A DNA stretch of 64,000 nt. Origin: an uncultured Butyricicoccus sp. GTDB taxonomy: Bacteria; Bacillota; Clostridia; Oscillospirales; Butyricicoccaceae. Below the pieces are notes generated by a model. The model was not told the origin of the DNA, did not search any database, and was given only the letters and a program-made list of their open reading frames with translations. The position numbers and the translations under genes are program-made. The DNA lies in the NCBI GenBank assembly GCA_910584935.1, contig CAJUDU010000002.1, positions 22,931 through 86,930 on the forward strand. Direction: 5' to 3'. Below are positions 49,452-57,662 of this stretch, in pieces. Every line of letters starts with the position of its first letter. The stretch's first letter is position 1.

Positions 49452-51554
49452 ATGGGGAAGAAAAAAAAGAAATTACACATCAAAATAGACCGTGACACAA
49501 GCTATACTCAAAACCGTGAACTGTCATGGCTGCAATTTAACCGGCGGGTTTTAGAAGAAGCCGAAGATGCCGCTGTGCCATTATTTGAACGGCTGAAATT
49601 TGTTTCCATTTTCACTTCAAACCTGGATGAATTTTTTATGATCCGGGTGGGTTCACTAACAGATATTGCTGCTATCAGCGATTTCCCAGATAACAAATGC
49701 GGTTGGACGGCTGCTGAACAGCTTGAACATATTTTCAAAGTCTGCGGTCCTTTATCCAAACGGCGGGATAAAGTGCTGGCACAAATTGAAAAAGATTTAG
49801 ACGCATTAGGCGTCAAACGGCTGACACGCAAAGACCTCAAAGCGGAAGATAAACGTTTTGTTGATAAATGGTATCGCAATGCGGCAAAACCCATCTTATC
49901 CCCGCAGGTCATTGACCAGCACCATCCATTCCCACATATCCCGAATGGCAGGCTGCACGTACTGGTGCGTTTGCGCTTTGAAGAACGGGTTTTATTAGGC
50001 TTATTGCCTGTGCCGCCATCTTTGCCGCCGTTCCTGGTTCTGCCCGGCGATGGGCTGCGGTATATCCTCACAGAAGACATCCTTTTGGGCAAAGTATCAT
50101 CACTGTTTACGGGTTTCCATGTGCAGTCTAAAGCGGTGATTAAAGTCACCCGCAATGCGGATATCAGCCCGGATGACGAAGCCTTTGATATTGACGCAGA
50201 TTTCCGGCAGCATATGCAGAAACTGCTAAAAAAACGCAACCTGCTTGCGCCTGTGCGGCTGGAATATCAAGGCAAGCTGCCTTCGCCTGTGCTGCATCAG
50301 TTGTGCGTCCGGTTAGGGCTGGATATGGATCAGGTTTATGCCCATGATATGCCTTTGAACCTTGGTTATGTTTTCGCGCTGGAGGATAACCTGCCGCAGG
50401 CGCCAGGGCTGGAATATGACCCTTGGATGCCGCAAAATTCCCCGATGGTTGACAGCAGTAAGCCAATCCTGCCACAAGTGGCAGAACATGATATTTTGCT
50501 GCATTACCCCTATGAAAGTATGCAGCCATTCCTGAATATGATGCGTGAGGCGGCACGTGACCCACAGGTTGTTTCTGTAAAGATTACGATTTATCGGGTT
50601 GCCCGTAAATCTAAACTGATTGCATATCTTTGTGAAGCGGCTGAAAACGGCAAAGATGTCACTGTATTGGTGGAACTGCGTGCGCGGTTTGATGAACAAA
50701 ATAATATCGACTGGGCGGAACGGTTAGAAGAATCAGGATGTAAAGTTATTTATGGGTTTGAAGATTTAAAAGTCCATTCCAAGCTGTGCCTCATCACAAA
50801 AGCAACCGATGCGGGCGTTCAATATATTACCCAAATTGGCACTGGCAATTATAATGAAAAAACAGCTGCTTTATACACCGATTTATCTTTACTCACAGCT
50901 GATACGGAAATTGGCGAAGATGCCGCGGAATTTTTCCATGACATGGCATTGGGCGTTGCGCCAATGGACAGCAAATGCCTGCTGATTTCGCCAAATATTT
51001 TCAAACCTGCTGTACTGCGGCTGATTGATGGCGAAATTGCCAAGGCACAGCAAGGCTTGCCTTGCCGCATTGTGATGAAATTTAATTCACTGACCGACCG
51101 TGATTTTATCGACCGGCTTTCTGCGGCATCCTGTGCCGGTGTGCCAATTGAATTGGTCATTCGTGGGATTTGCTGCCTGATGCCTGGCATCAAAGGCAAA
51201 ACCGAGAATATCCGGATACGTTCTATTGTTGGACGGTTTTTAGAGCATTCCCGTATTTTATGTTTTGGTGTCGGCGAGGAAGAACAAGTTTATATTGGTT
51301 CTGCTGATTTAATGACGCGGAATACTGAAAAACGGATTGAAGTTGCCTGCCCTGTGCGGGATAAGGCGGTCACTCAGCGGATTCATGAAATATTGCGGCT
51401 GGCACTGGAGGATAATACAAAATCACGGGTGCATGATAAACATGGCGAACTGGAACGCCCGGAACGCGCAGAAGGCGAACCGCCAGCAGACTGCCAATTT
51501 GCCCTGATGAAACTTGCACTCGAACGCGGCGGGGCTGACGAAGAAACAGATTAA
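49452..51554 (+). CDS. ppk: Polyphosphate kinase 1
   Basis: Polymerises the terminal phosphate of ATP into polyphosphate, reversibly. The 700-residue protein shows the N domain (NRELSWLQFNRRVLEEAED, FTSNLDEFFMIRVG), the head domain, and two PLD-like catalytic domains. These have KVHSKLCLITK, which holds the histidine that becomes phosphorylated, and QIGTGNYNEKTAALYTD. The C terminus is acidic. It is monocistronic with a terminator at 51575-51607. Confidence 0.96.
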   Translation: MGKKKKKLHIKIDRDTSYTQNRELSWLQFNRRVLEEAEDAAVPLFERLKFVSIFTSNLDEFFMIRVGSLTDIAAISDFPDNKCGWTAAEQLEHIFKVCGPLSKRRDKVLAQIEKDLDALGVKRLTRKDLKAEDKRFVDKWYRNAAKPILSPQVIDQHHPFPHIPNGRLHVLVRLRFEERVLLGLLPVPPSLPPFLVLPGDGLRYILTEDILLGKVSSLFTGFHVQSKAVIKVTRNADISPDDEAFDIDADFRQHMQKLLKKRNLLAPVRLEYQGKLPSPVLHQLCVRLGLDMDQVYAHDMPLNLGYVFALEDNLPQAPGLEYDPWMPQNSPMVDSSKPILPQVAEHDILLHYPYESMQPFLNMMREAARDPQVVSVKITIYRVARKSKLIAYLCEAAENGKDVTVLVELRARFDEQNNIDWAERLEESGCKVIYGFEDLKVHSKLCLITKATDAGVQYITQIGTGNYNEKTAALYTDLSLLTADTEIGEDAAEFFHDMALGVAPMDSKCLLISPNIFKPAVLRLIDGEIAKAQQGLPCRIVMKFNSLTDRDFIDRLSAASCAGVPIELVIRGICCLMPGIKGKTENIRIRSIVGRFLEHSRILCFGVGEEEQVYIGSADLMTRNTEKRIEVACPVRDKAVTQRIHEILRLALEDNTKSRVHDKHGELERPERAEGEPPADCQFALMKLALERGGADEETD

Positions 51555-51574
51555 AATCCGCATAAATATGCGCA

Positions 51575-51607
51575 AAAAAATGGAGGGTTCAAGACCCTCC
51601 ATTTTTT
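51575..51607. terminator. Bidirectional terminator between ppk and the YoaK-like gene
   Basis: AAAAAATGGAGGGT pairs perfectly with ACCCTCCATTTTTT across TCAAG. Confidence 0.88.
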
Positions 51608-52274
51608 ATTTTGTTTTTTCATGGAACATCAGTAAAAATGCTGTGCCGAGTGGTAAACATGACAATAAAATTGCTTTTTCATGAAGCCATAAGGAAAATG
51701 CCGTGCCAAGGGCTGCCCCCAGGATAAAATAAGCAATCACTGCAAAATATCGCAATGCCCGTGACAGCGCCGCAGGGTCTTTGTCAAAATGCCACCGCAT
51801 CATCTGTTCTGTGGCAGAACGCAAATTGCCTGTACACATAGTTGTTGCAAATGCGCTGCCCCGCACCTTGCGGAATGCTTCCACCTGCAAGGCACAGATA
51901 AACGATACCAAAATATTCACAGCGACATTCGCACGCTGCGGCAAGAATGCTGCTACGATAACCAGCAGCATTTCAAGTAAAAGTACCGTTTGCCGCCAAT
52001 GGATATACCTTCCATGCGGCTTTGCTTTCAGCCATTCCGCCATGGCAATACCAATCGCAAATGCAGTAATTGGCAAAAGATATTGCAGCGCGGCAAGCCA
52101 TTGCCCTTGGGACACGCTGATGCCTAGCAGCACCATATTGCCAGTTTGTGCATTTGCAAATACCTTGCCGCGGCATAAATAAGTATAAACATCAAAAAAA
52201 CCGCCTGTAACAGCAAGCAATGCCCCCATCCGGAAGGATTCAGACATTTGTGTCGGTGGAAGCCGGCTGTGCAT
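51606..52274 (-). CDS. YoaK/DUF1275 membrane protein
   Basis: A 222-residue protein with six predicted membrane helices. GALLAVTGGFFDVYTYLCRGKVFANAQTGN and QVEAFRKVRGSAFATTMCTGNLRSATEQM are the signature segments of DUF1275. Function unknown; these are sometimes described as permease-like. Monocistronic. Confidence 0.88.
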   Translation of the reverse strand: MHSRLPPTQMSESFRMGALLAVTGGFFDVYTYLCRGKVFANAQTGNMVLLGISVSQGQWLAALQYLLPITAFAIGIAMAEWLKAKPHGRYIHWRQTVLLLEMLLVIVAAFLPQRANVAVNILVSFICALQVEAFRKVRGSAFATTMCTGNLRSATEQMMRWHFDKDPAALSRALRYFAVIAYFILGAALGTAFSLWLHEKAILLSCLPLGTAFLLMFHEKTK

Positions 52275-52340
52275 GATGAATCAAATCCTTTCTGCCTCAA
52301 AAGCATACCACATACACAGCCGGATGTCCAATCATTTTCT

Positions 52341-52886
52341 TTATGCTTGGATACGGTGATCCAGTTCCCGGCTTGCTTTGGACAGAACCGGCAGCAGCAC
52401 CACAGAAACAATCAGCCCAGCCGCTCCCTGCACAATGTTAAATGGCACACCTGCTGCTGTTGCAATGGCAGCAGCCTGCAAAGCACTGCCGCCAGCCATG
52501 GCTAAGCCCACTTCATAAGCATAATACCCCAGCACCATCACGGCTTCTGCCGGGATGCCTGCCAGCACTGTGCGCACTGGTACAGGAACTGTATGCAGTT
52601 TATGAAAAATCATACCGCCAATGAAAGCGGTTGCCGCCTTGATGATAAATGTTGCTGGTGCCCATGCCATATAGCCAGAAAAAACATCCGCCAGCATTGA
52701 GCCAATGCCTGCCGCAATGGCGCCAATGCCAGGGCCTGCTAAAATGCCGCATAAGAGCACCAGACCATCGCCTAAATGGATATAACCCATTGTTGGGGTT
52801 GGGATACGGATCATCATTGTTGCGACCGTTGTGAACGCCGCCAGCAGCGCGGCAAGCACAAGCGTCCGTGTATTTTGCTTTGTCAA
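52341..52886 (-). CDS. ECF transporter S component
   Basis: A 181-residue membrane protein with five to six helices that would bind a vitamin-like substrate and work with a shared energy-coupling module. The features RIPTPTMGYIHLGDGLVLLCG, GIGSMLADVFSGYMAWAPATF and VPFNIVQGAAGLI match ECF S components of the GYIHLGD group. The substrate cannot be told from sequence; no energising genes are nearby. The likely start is a TTG at 52886, with a weak ribosome site. Confidence 0.82.
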   Translation of the reverse strand: MTKQNTRTLVLAALLAAFTTVATMMIRIPTPTMGYIHLGDGLVLLCGILAGPGIGAIAAGIGSMLADVFSGYMAWAPATFIIKAATAFIGGMIFHKLHTVPVPVRTVLAGIPAEAVMVLGYYAYEVGLAMAGGSALQAAAIATAAGVPFNIVQGAAGLIVSVVLLPVLSKASRELDHRIQA

Positions 52887-52926
52887 AATAATCGCCTGCT
52901 TTCATCATTTTTTTGGGAACGCCCTT

Positions 52927-52955
52927 ATTGTACCAGCCTTATGGCATTGCGTAAA
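52927..52955 (-). promoter_or_regulatory. Promoter of the ECF S-component gene
   Basis: On the minus strand TTTACG and TACAAT are separated by exactly 17 nt, about 40 nt before the start codon. A palindrome-like GGCA/TGCC overlaps the -35 region. Confidence 0.6.
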
Positions 52956-53045
52956 TTGCCAGTTCCATAACTTTTTATCATGCCAGTTTGTTTGGTAATA
53001 AAAAAACAGCCTCCTATCCATCGGAAAAGGAAACTGCTTTCGCGG

Positions 53046-53405
53046 TTAATATGTTTTTGCGTCTATCAGTTGGTTGATTGTGTCCTGCATCAGCGCATAT
53101 GCGACAATCGGGATCACAAGCTGCAAAATTAAGTATAAAACCCCTCGGTTCTGCACCATTTGCCCACGTTGGGATGCTGCAATGTCAAGGTTTTGCCCCA
53201 TGTTATATGCCCAGTATAACCCATATATATTACAGGTAATAACAGTAAGCAGGAATGCAATACCGCCTGAAGTCTGCTTTGGCGGGTTCGCCAGCGCGTT
53301 GACTTCGTTGGTCATGCAGACAAACCAATAAATCGAGTAAATACCACAGGTCACAATGCTTAAAATAATGCTAATCGCAATATTGCGCGGCTGTATTTGC
53401 TGCAT
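53046..53405 (-). CDS. DUF4234 small membrane protein
   Basis: A 119-residue protein with three hydrophobic helices. ILSIVTCGIYSIYWFVCMTNE and FLLTVITCNIYGLYWAYNMG are the paired DUF4234 segments. Function unknown. The ATG at 53405 follows AGGAGG by 9 nt; a TTG one codon earlier is an alternative. A hairpin with a T run at ~53003-53036 terminates it. Confidence 0.82.
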   Translation of the reverse strand: MQQIQPRNIAISIILSIVTCGIYSIYWFVCMTNEVNALANPPKQTSGGIAFLLTVITCNIYGLYWAYNMGQNLDIAASQRGQMVQNRGVLYLILQLVIPIVAYALMQDTINQLIDAKTY

Positions 53406-53549
53406 CAATGAAATACCTCCTTTCCCCCTTGGTAAAATCGCTGTTATTACTATACCACAAGATACAGGGAATTGCTATCCCTATTTCACCAAAATTTCTT
53501 TTCCGCTTCAAAATACTGTTTGCAAAATGGGTGGTATCGCTTTACGGCA

Positions 53550-53603
53550 GAAAATGCGCGCTGACCTTTCGGTCTGGCGCGCATTTCTTTTCATATCCCA
53601 GCC
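53550..53603. repeat. Terminator-bearing 54-bp direct repeat, copy 1
   Basis: The repeat contains AAATGCGCGC and GCGCGCATTT arms around a CC-tttc-GG loop, then CTTTTCATATCCCAGCC. It matches 55504-55557 with a single visible mismatch. It lies just past the broken stalk-domain gene and would terminate it. Confidence 0.8.
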
Positions 53604-53625
53604 GTATGCTTTGGATAAAGCAAAA

Positions 53626-54373
53626 TTACTTGAATTGAATTTCTTTGGTGTATTGGTTCAAAGCAACATTAAACCATGTTGCCGCATAAATCATATCGAC
53701 CAGACCGCTTTCATCCACCAGTGTGCCGTCTTCAGGATTGATATATTGCTGTTGAAAACTATCCGGGGATTTTCCGCTTTTCACATGAGAAACATAATGT
53801 TCCAGCATATTGCGTTCAGTTTCAATACCAGTTTTCAATGACGATACATAGGGTTCCCATATTTTTGCGTCCGGAATTTTCATCGCTGCCAGTTTTTCTA
53901 TCAATACAGACATTTGATTTGCCGTTTGCAAGCCAGATTCTGCTGTTACTGGTGGTTCTCCGCGCATGGCTTACAATTTCTGCGACAATGCTTTTAACTG
54001 CACACCGATTTCATCAAGCGCATCTAAATAGGTTTGCATTTCCTGTTTTTGCGCATCAGTAAGCGGCGTGCGAAGGAAAAGGCTTGTGTTATTTCCCCGC
54101 AAAGCAATGGTACGGGCAGCAGCATCCCAGCTTACTTCTTTGCCCATCCACTGCCCGACAGCGCGCAGCGGAACATAGGTAGAACCTTCATAGTTAAGCA
54201 CCGGAATATCAGCGCCATTTGCATCTTGGCAGCTTGTTGAAATCCCCTCCACAATAAGGGTTCCTCGGTAAACATCAGCAGTTTCCGCGGCAAAGGCTGT
54301 TGGAAGCAGCCCAGCTACAAGCTGTGTGCTAAGCAGCAAGCTTGTAGCAATTCTTGTACAGATGATTTTTCAT
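53626..54373 (-). pseudogene. Broken secreted stalk-domain (Cu-amine-oxidase-N-like) gene
   Basis: Two defects split one gene. First, the ATG at 54371-54373 follows a ribosome site AAAGGGA but leads into a run of five A. One more A would restore MKKIICTRIATSLLLSTQLV, a good signal peptide joined to LLPTAFAAE in the downstream frame. Second, an in-frame TAA (53971-53973) separates the stalk domain (VLNYEGSTYVPLRAVGQWMG, then EVSWDAAARTIALRG) from a C-terminal part of 113 residues (MRGEPPVTAESGLQ to the stop at 53626) in the same frame. The intact protein would have had ~248 residues and bound outside the cell. Confidence 0.75.
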
Positions 54374-54410
54374 AAAAATTCCCTTTCCATGCTGAAAAAA
54401 CCTGTATATA

Positions 54411-55058
54411 TTAGGTGCGATCAAACGGCAATGAAGCAGTATAAGACGCGTTTTGGGCAGCACTTCCGGATTGGTTTGTAAGAATTACATAATAATAATT
54501 CGCATCACTCTTTTCAAAATAAGCGCTTACAACATATTTCGAGCCACTTGGAACGGCTGGAACGCCGCCGAGATAGGTTCCATCCAACTTATAGAAATCA
54601 GCATAAAATGCCCCGCTTGCAGAAGCATCAAAATCTGCACCAAGGGAATTTGTACGGAAGTAACGGTTCGTATAGGTATAGCTTACTGTACCGCTCCAAT
54701 TTTGCGTATAAGGGTATGAAGAAGCTTCCTGTGTTGGCTTTGATACAGCACGCACAATTGCTCCTTCTGCTAAAGTTACAGGGCAATATTGTACAGGGCT
54801 GCTTGTTCGAGACATAAGGCGCATACCAGTAACAGCAGCAATTTCTTCTGCCGGGTCTACTGCAACACTTTTCGGTTGCGTATAAGTAACTTCCGCACTT
54901 GTGCGAGATACCAAACGCATACCGGTTTCAGCGTAAATGCGGTCAGCTTCGGATATATTGTTTCTATTTGCATCAACCGCGCCTGCTGACATTGCCAGCG
55001 AGAGCGCTGCCATACAGCCTGCCAATGCAAGGCTGCCTAATTTCTTGAAATTCAACAT
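54411..55058 (-). CDS. Secreted protein of unknown function (215 aa), leader-duplicated family
   Basis: The signal peptide spans residues 1-27 (MLNFKKLGSLALAGCMAALS, then LAMSAGA). An internal repeat follows: AETGMRLVSRTSAEVTYTQP and AVTGMRLMSRTSSPVQYCPV. The C-terminal ~110 residues are rich in Tyr, Ser and Thr and look like a beta-sandwich (TVSYTYTNRYFRTNS, YADFYKLDGTYLGGVP). No family recognised. The upstream 311-bp region is duplicated before the gene at 56181, whose signal peptide is similar. Ribosome site AAAGGAG. Confidence 0.75.
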   Translation of the reverse strand: MLNFKKLGSLALAGCMAALSLAMSAGAVDANRNNISEADRIYAETGMRLVSRTSAEVTYTQPKSVAVDPAEEIAAVTGMRLMSRTSSPVQYCPVTLAEGAIVRAVSKPTQEASSYPYTQNWSGTVSYTYTNRYFRTNSLGADFDASASGAFYADFYKLDGTYLGGVPAVPSGSKYVVSAYFEKSDANYYYVILTNQSGSAAQNASYTASLPFDRT

Positions 55059-55080
55059 AACTTAAACTCCTTTTTCATTC

Positions 55081-55391
55081 TGTAAAATTTGGACTCTCTA
55101 CCGAATGCAAGGGGCTGTTTTTGTTGCCGGCATATAACAATATGTAAATGCTCGTCTTTTGCAAAGAACTGCTTTACAAACCTGCATTGCAAATGTTATA
55201 ATACCGTCATCCACATGAATCCGTGTGCCGCTTTCGCGGCAAGGTTCTCTGCCTTTCGGTTTTATGTGGATTTTCTTATTCATGCAATAAAAACATGGTT
55301 TTATAAAATTCACCCCTTTCGATTATTTTTGCACAGTCATGGACATTCCCCCTTCCGTACTAAATCATATCAAATTTGTAGTTTTATGATA
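55081..55391. repeat. Duplicated leader region, copy 1
   Basis: About 311 bp, roughly nine bases in ten identical by eye to 56885-57195, same orientation. It lies immediately upstream of the 54411-55058 gene. On the minus strand it can form a stem ATCCACAT/ATGTGGAT (55264-55271 with 55209-55216) enclosing GCCGC-gaaa-GCGGC. It probably holds the promoter and 5' leader. Confidence 0.85.
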
Positions 55392-55503
55392 CTACAGGTG
55401 CTTTTGTTTGTTAATATCTTAGCAACAAAATTTTGTTTTTTTGAAAAAGTTTTTCGCGCTATCGCGCTATTCTTCTAATTCTGACAGAAGCGCTTTATCT
55501 GTG

Positions 55504-55557
55504 GAAAATGCGCGCTGACCCTTCGGTCTGGCGCGCATTTCTTTTCATATCCCAGCC
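55504..55557. repeat. Terminator-bearing 54-bp direct repeat, copy 2
   Basis: Nearly identical to 53550-53603, with arms AAATGCGCGC and GCGCGCATTT. It lies just past the stop of the 55591-56085 gene and would terminate it. The DNA between 55392 and 55503 shows no gene. Confidence 0.8.
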
Positions 55558-55590
55558 ATTATATTTGAAGTGCTGATGTGATCATATCAC

Positions 55591-56085
55591 TTATTGTGAT
55601 TCAACTTTTCTTGGTATGTGGAAAAATACAATCGCAAAACATAGTACACAACACCAATAAAAATCGAATGAAAAGAACTCCATCCACCAAATACTCGCAA
55701 ACAGCGACCATGTATGCGAAAAATATCCAACCATATTAGAAAGATTTGCATGGAGTTTTGGAAGCGTTTTATCAATATACAACCACCAGCTGACACCGGC
55801 AAACCCTAAAATGAATATGGAAAAATGTTTTCTTTGCACCGTATGACTGGTAAGAATATCCCTGTTTTTTTTACGAATCATATATCCTGCCGCAATCACG
55901 CACAAGAGCCTTAAAACGCGGACAGCGATATAGAAATATGCCCATCTTATATTTGAGGGATCAATACTCGCTAATTTATCTGCATATACTTGAATACCAT
56001 AACAGACAGGGATAGAACAAGTGAATATCAGCAAAATTGCAATGAATATCCACTTTAACACACTGTAACAGGATTTGTTTTTCAT
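55591..56085 (-). CDS. Four-helix membrane protein of unknown function
   Basis: A 164-residue protein with hydrophobic helices at ~10-32, 48-66, 88-105 and 130-155 (WIFIAILLIFTCSIPVCYGI, YIAVRVLRLLCVIAAGYMI, IFILGFAGVSWWLYI, FYWCCVLCFAIVFF) and basic loops. No family recognised; the topology recalls small membrane sensors or immunity proteins. It lies between the two secreted-protein genes on the same strand. Confidence 0.6.
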   Translation of the reverse strand: MKNKSCYSVLKWIFIAILLIFTCSIPVCYGIQVYADKLASIDPSNIRWAYFYIAVRVLRLLCVIAAGYMIRKKNRDILTSHTVQRKHFSIFILGFAGVSWWLYIDKTLPKLHANLSNMVGYFSHTWSLFASIWWMEFFSFDFYWCCVLCFAIVFFHIPRKVESQ

Positions 56086-56118
56086 AAATATATCACCGTT
56101 ACCTTTCTGGATAAGCAG

Positions 56119-56157
56119 TTTTGCCCCTGCACATTTAATTATAATGCAGGGACAAAA
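56119..56157 (-). terminator. Terminator of the second secreted-protein gene
   Basis: TTTTGCCCCTGCA and TGCAGGGACAAAA pair with one mismatch across a 13-nt loop, between the 56181 stop and the 55591-56085 gene. Confidence 0.65.
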
Positions 56158-56180
56158 CCAGATTAATTCAACATTTCTTT

Positions 56181-56858
56181 TTATTGAAGTACAGATGAAG
56201 ATACTGTTAACACAAGATCACTCATTGCGCCATTCATCATAATGGCATACTGCGCTTTCGGACAAGGAACAGTTTCATTAGGTCGATACAAGAAACTTGA
56301 TCTATTTATTACATTTTTAGATGTCCAAGTTACAGCGGATTTCCAACCATTACCCCATTGAACCTCAGCCGATGCCATTGTTCCTTTGAGAACTCTCGAA
56401 GTACCTGATACCTCTTTAATAACATTATCAAGACCAGGACCGTCTATCCAAATCATTTGTAGTGTTGCTGCAACATTATATGTACCGCCATTTTTTTCAC
56501 CACTATCAGCAACAATTTTTTCATCTGATGCAGTTGCGCTTAATATAACTTTATAAGCGCTTGAAGTTGAGCCTGTATCTGCTAAACTAGCAGGCATAGA
56601 AACATCCTCCACAGTTACAACAGAATCAACAGGGATAGTTGTACCATCCTTCTGCTTGATACAAGCGCTAGTGGCACTTGTAATCTCTTGGAGTTGCTGC
56701 GATGTAATGTTGTCAGACAAATTCACAACAGCTACATTTGAATCCGATGCAGGAGATTGTGCATCATGATTCACATCAATCGCGCCCGCGGATACGACCA
56801 TAGACAACAGCATCATAGTGCCTGCTACTGCAAGGCTCAACATTTTTTTGATTTTCAT
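56181..56858 (-). CDS. Secreted protein of unknown function (225 aa), leader-duplicated family
   Basis: The signal peptide (MKIKKMLSLAVAGTMMLLSM, then VVSAGAID) closely resembles that of the 54411 gene (both end SAGA-x-D-x-N), but the mature part is different. It is Ser/Thr/Val-rich with ITSQQLQEITSATSACIKQK and a C-terminal beta-rich region ending LVLTVSSSVLQ. No family recognised. The ATG at 56858 follows AAAGGAGAG; the frame stays open 86 codons upstream through the duplicated leader, which I regard as chance. Confidence 0.72.
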   Translation of the reverse strand: MKIKKMLSLAVAGTMMLLSMVVSAGAIDVNHDAQSPASDSNVAVVNLSDNITSQQLQEITSATSACIKQKDGTTIPVDSVVTVEDVSMPASLADTGSTSSAYKVILSATASDEKIVADSGEKNGGTYNVAATLQMIWIDGPGLDNVIKEVSGTSRVLKGTMASAEVQWGNGWKSAVTWTSKNVINRSSFLYRPNETVPCPKAQYAIMMNGAMSDLVLTVSSSVLQ

Positions 56859-56884
56859 TATTATTGCGCTCTCCTTTGCTATCC

Positions 56885-57195
56885 TGTAAAACTTAGACTT
56901 TCTACCGAATGCAAGGGTCTGTTTTTGTTGCCAGCATATAACATATGTAAATGCTCGTTTTTTGCAAAGAACTGCTTTACAAACCTGCATTACAAATGTT
57001 ATAATACTATCATCCACATGAATCCGTGTGCCGCGTTTTGCGGTAAGGTTGCATCCTTTCGGTTTTATGTGGATTTTCTTATTCATGCAATAAAAACATG
57101 GTTTTATACAATTCACCCCTTGCGATTATTTTTGCCCAATCATGGACATTCCCCCTTTCATGCTAAATCATATCAAACTTTGTAGTTTTATGATA
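56885..57195. repeat. Duplicated leader region, copy 2
   Basis: Same as 55081-55391, with scattered substitutions and small indels. The palindromic stem ATCCACAT/ATGTGGAT and the inner GC-rich hairpin are kept. It lies upstream of the 56181-56858 gene. Confidence 0.85.
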
Positions 57196-57295
57196 GCATA
57201 CTTATTATAAATTGTCAACATTAAATAAAAATTTTTGGGACAAATGCAATAAATAATCGGACTCCCAATAGGAGGAATCCGGGTGCTCCTGGGTT

Positions 57296-57341
57296 GCTGT
57301 TTTTGTTGCAAATATATACCATATGCAAATGCTCGTTTTTT
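57296..57341. repeat. Short third relic of the duplicated leader
   Basis: GCTGTTTTTGTTGC followed by ATAT-rich DNA and GCAAATGCTCGTTTTTT matches a segment of both leader copies (around 55116-55160 and 56930-56970). It suggests an older, decayed module here. Confidence 0.55.
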
Positions 57342-57345
57342 ATCC

Positions 57346-57546
57346 TCAGTTCCGATGCAGATGCAACTGTAAAAGCTGTCCTTCAAAGCGCCCAAGTGGA
57401 ATTTCATAGTTATCAGACAGCAGGGCTTTTTTCCAGTGCAGATAACTCTGACGCAGGATTAGCAAAACCGCATAAGCACAGAACGAAATTATTCCAACAC
57501 ATAACATCATCAGCAAAAGGTTTTGGTAAAGCATCCGATCAAACAT
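57346..57546 (-). CDS. Possible small single-helix membrane protein or gene remnant
   Basis: A 66-codon frame with a hydrophobic N-terminal half (LLLMMLCVGIISFCAYAVLL) and a polar, charged C-terminal half (YEIPLGRFEGQLLQLHLHRN). No ribosome site precedes the ATG. It lies beside the third leader relic and may be the tail of a lost gene. Weak call. Confidence 0.3.
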   Translation of the reverse strand: MFDRMLYQNLLLMMLCVGIISFCAYAVLLILRQSYLHWKKALLSDNYEIPLGRFEGQLLQLHLHRN

Positions 57547-57662
57547 TGCCGCTTGTCAATATCCAAATTTCAGCAGGTTAAAAAATGCCGGCAAGCATGG
57601 AGTTTCATGCTTGCCGGTAATATATTTCTTTTACAAGGTATATTTACATTAAAGTGCCGCAG

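Noticed and set aside
55209..55271. Possible c-di-GMP (GEMM) or TPP riboswitch in the duplicated leader.
   Set aside because: The conserved cores of those riboswitches are absent; only a GAAA-capped hairpin is shared, which is generic.
56859..57116. Open frame through the duplicated leader joined to the secreted-protein gene, giving a longer N terminus (and a matching 71-codon frame in copy 1).
   Set aside because: The frame is kept only in part between the two copies, and the AAAGGAGAG site plus signal peptide fix the start at 56858. A conserved leader RNA explains the similarity better.
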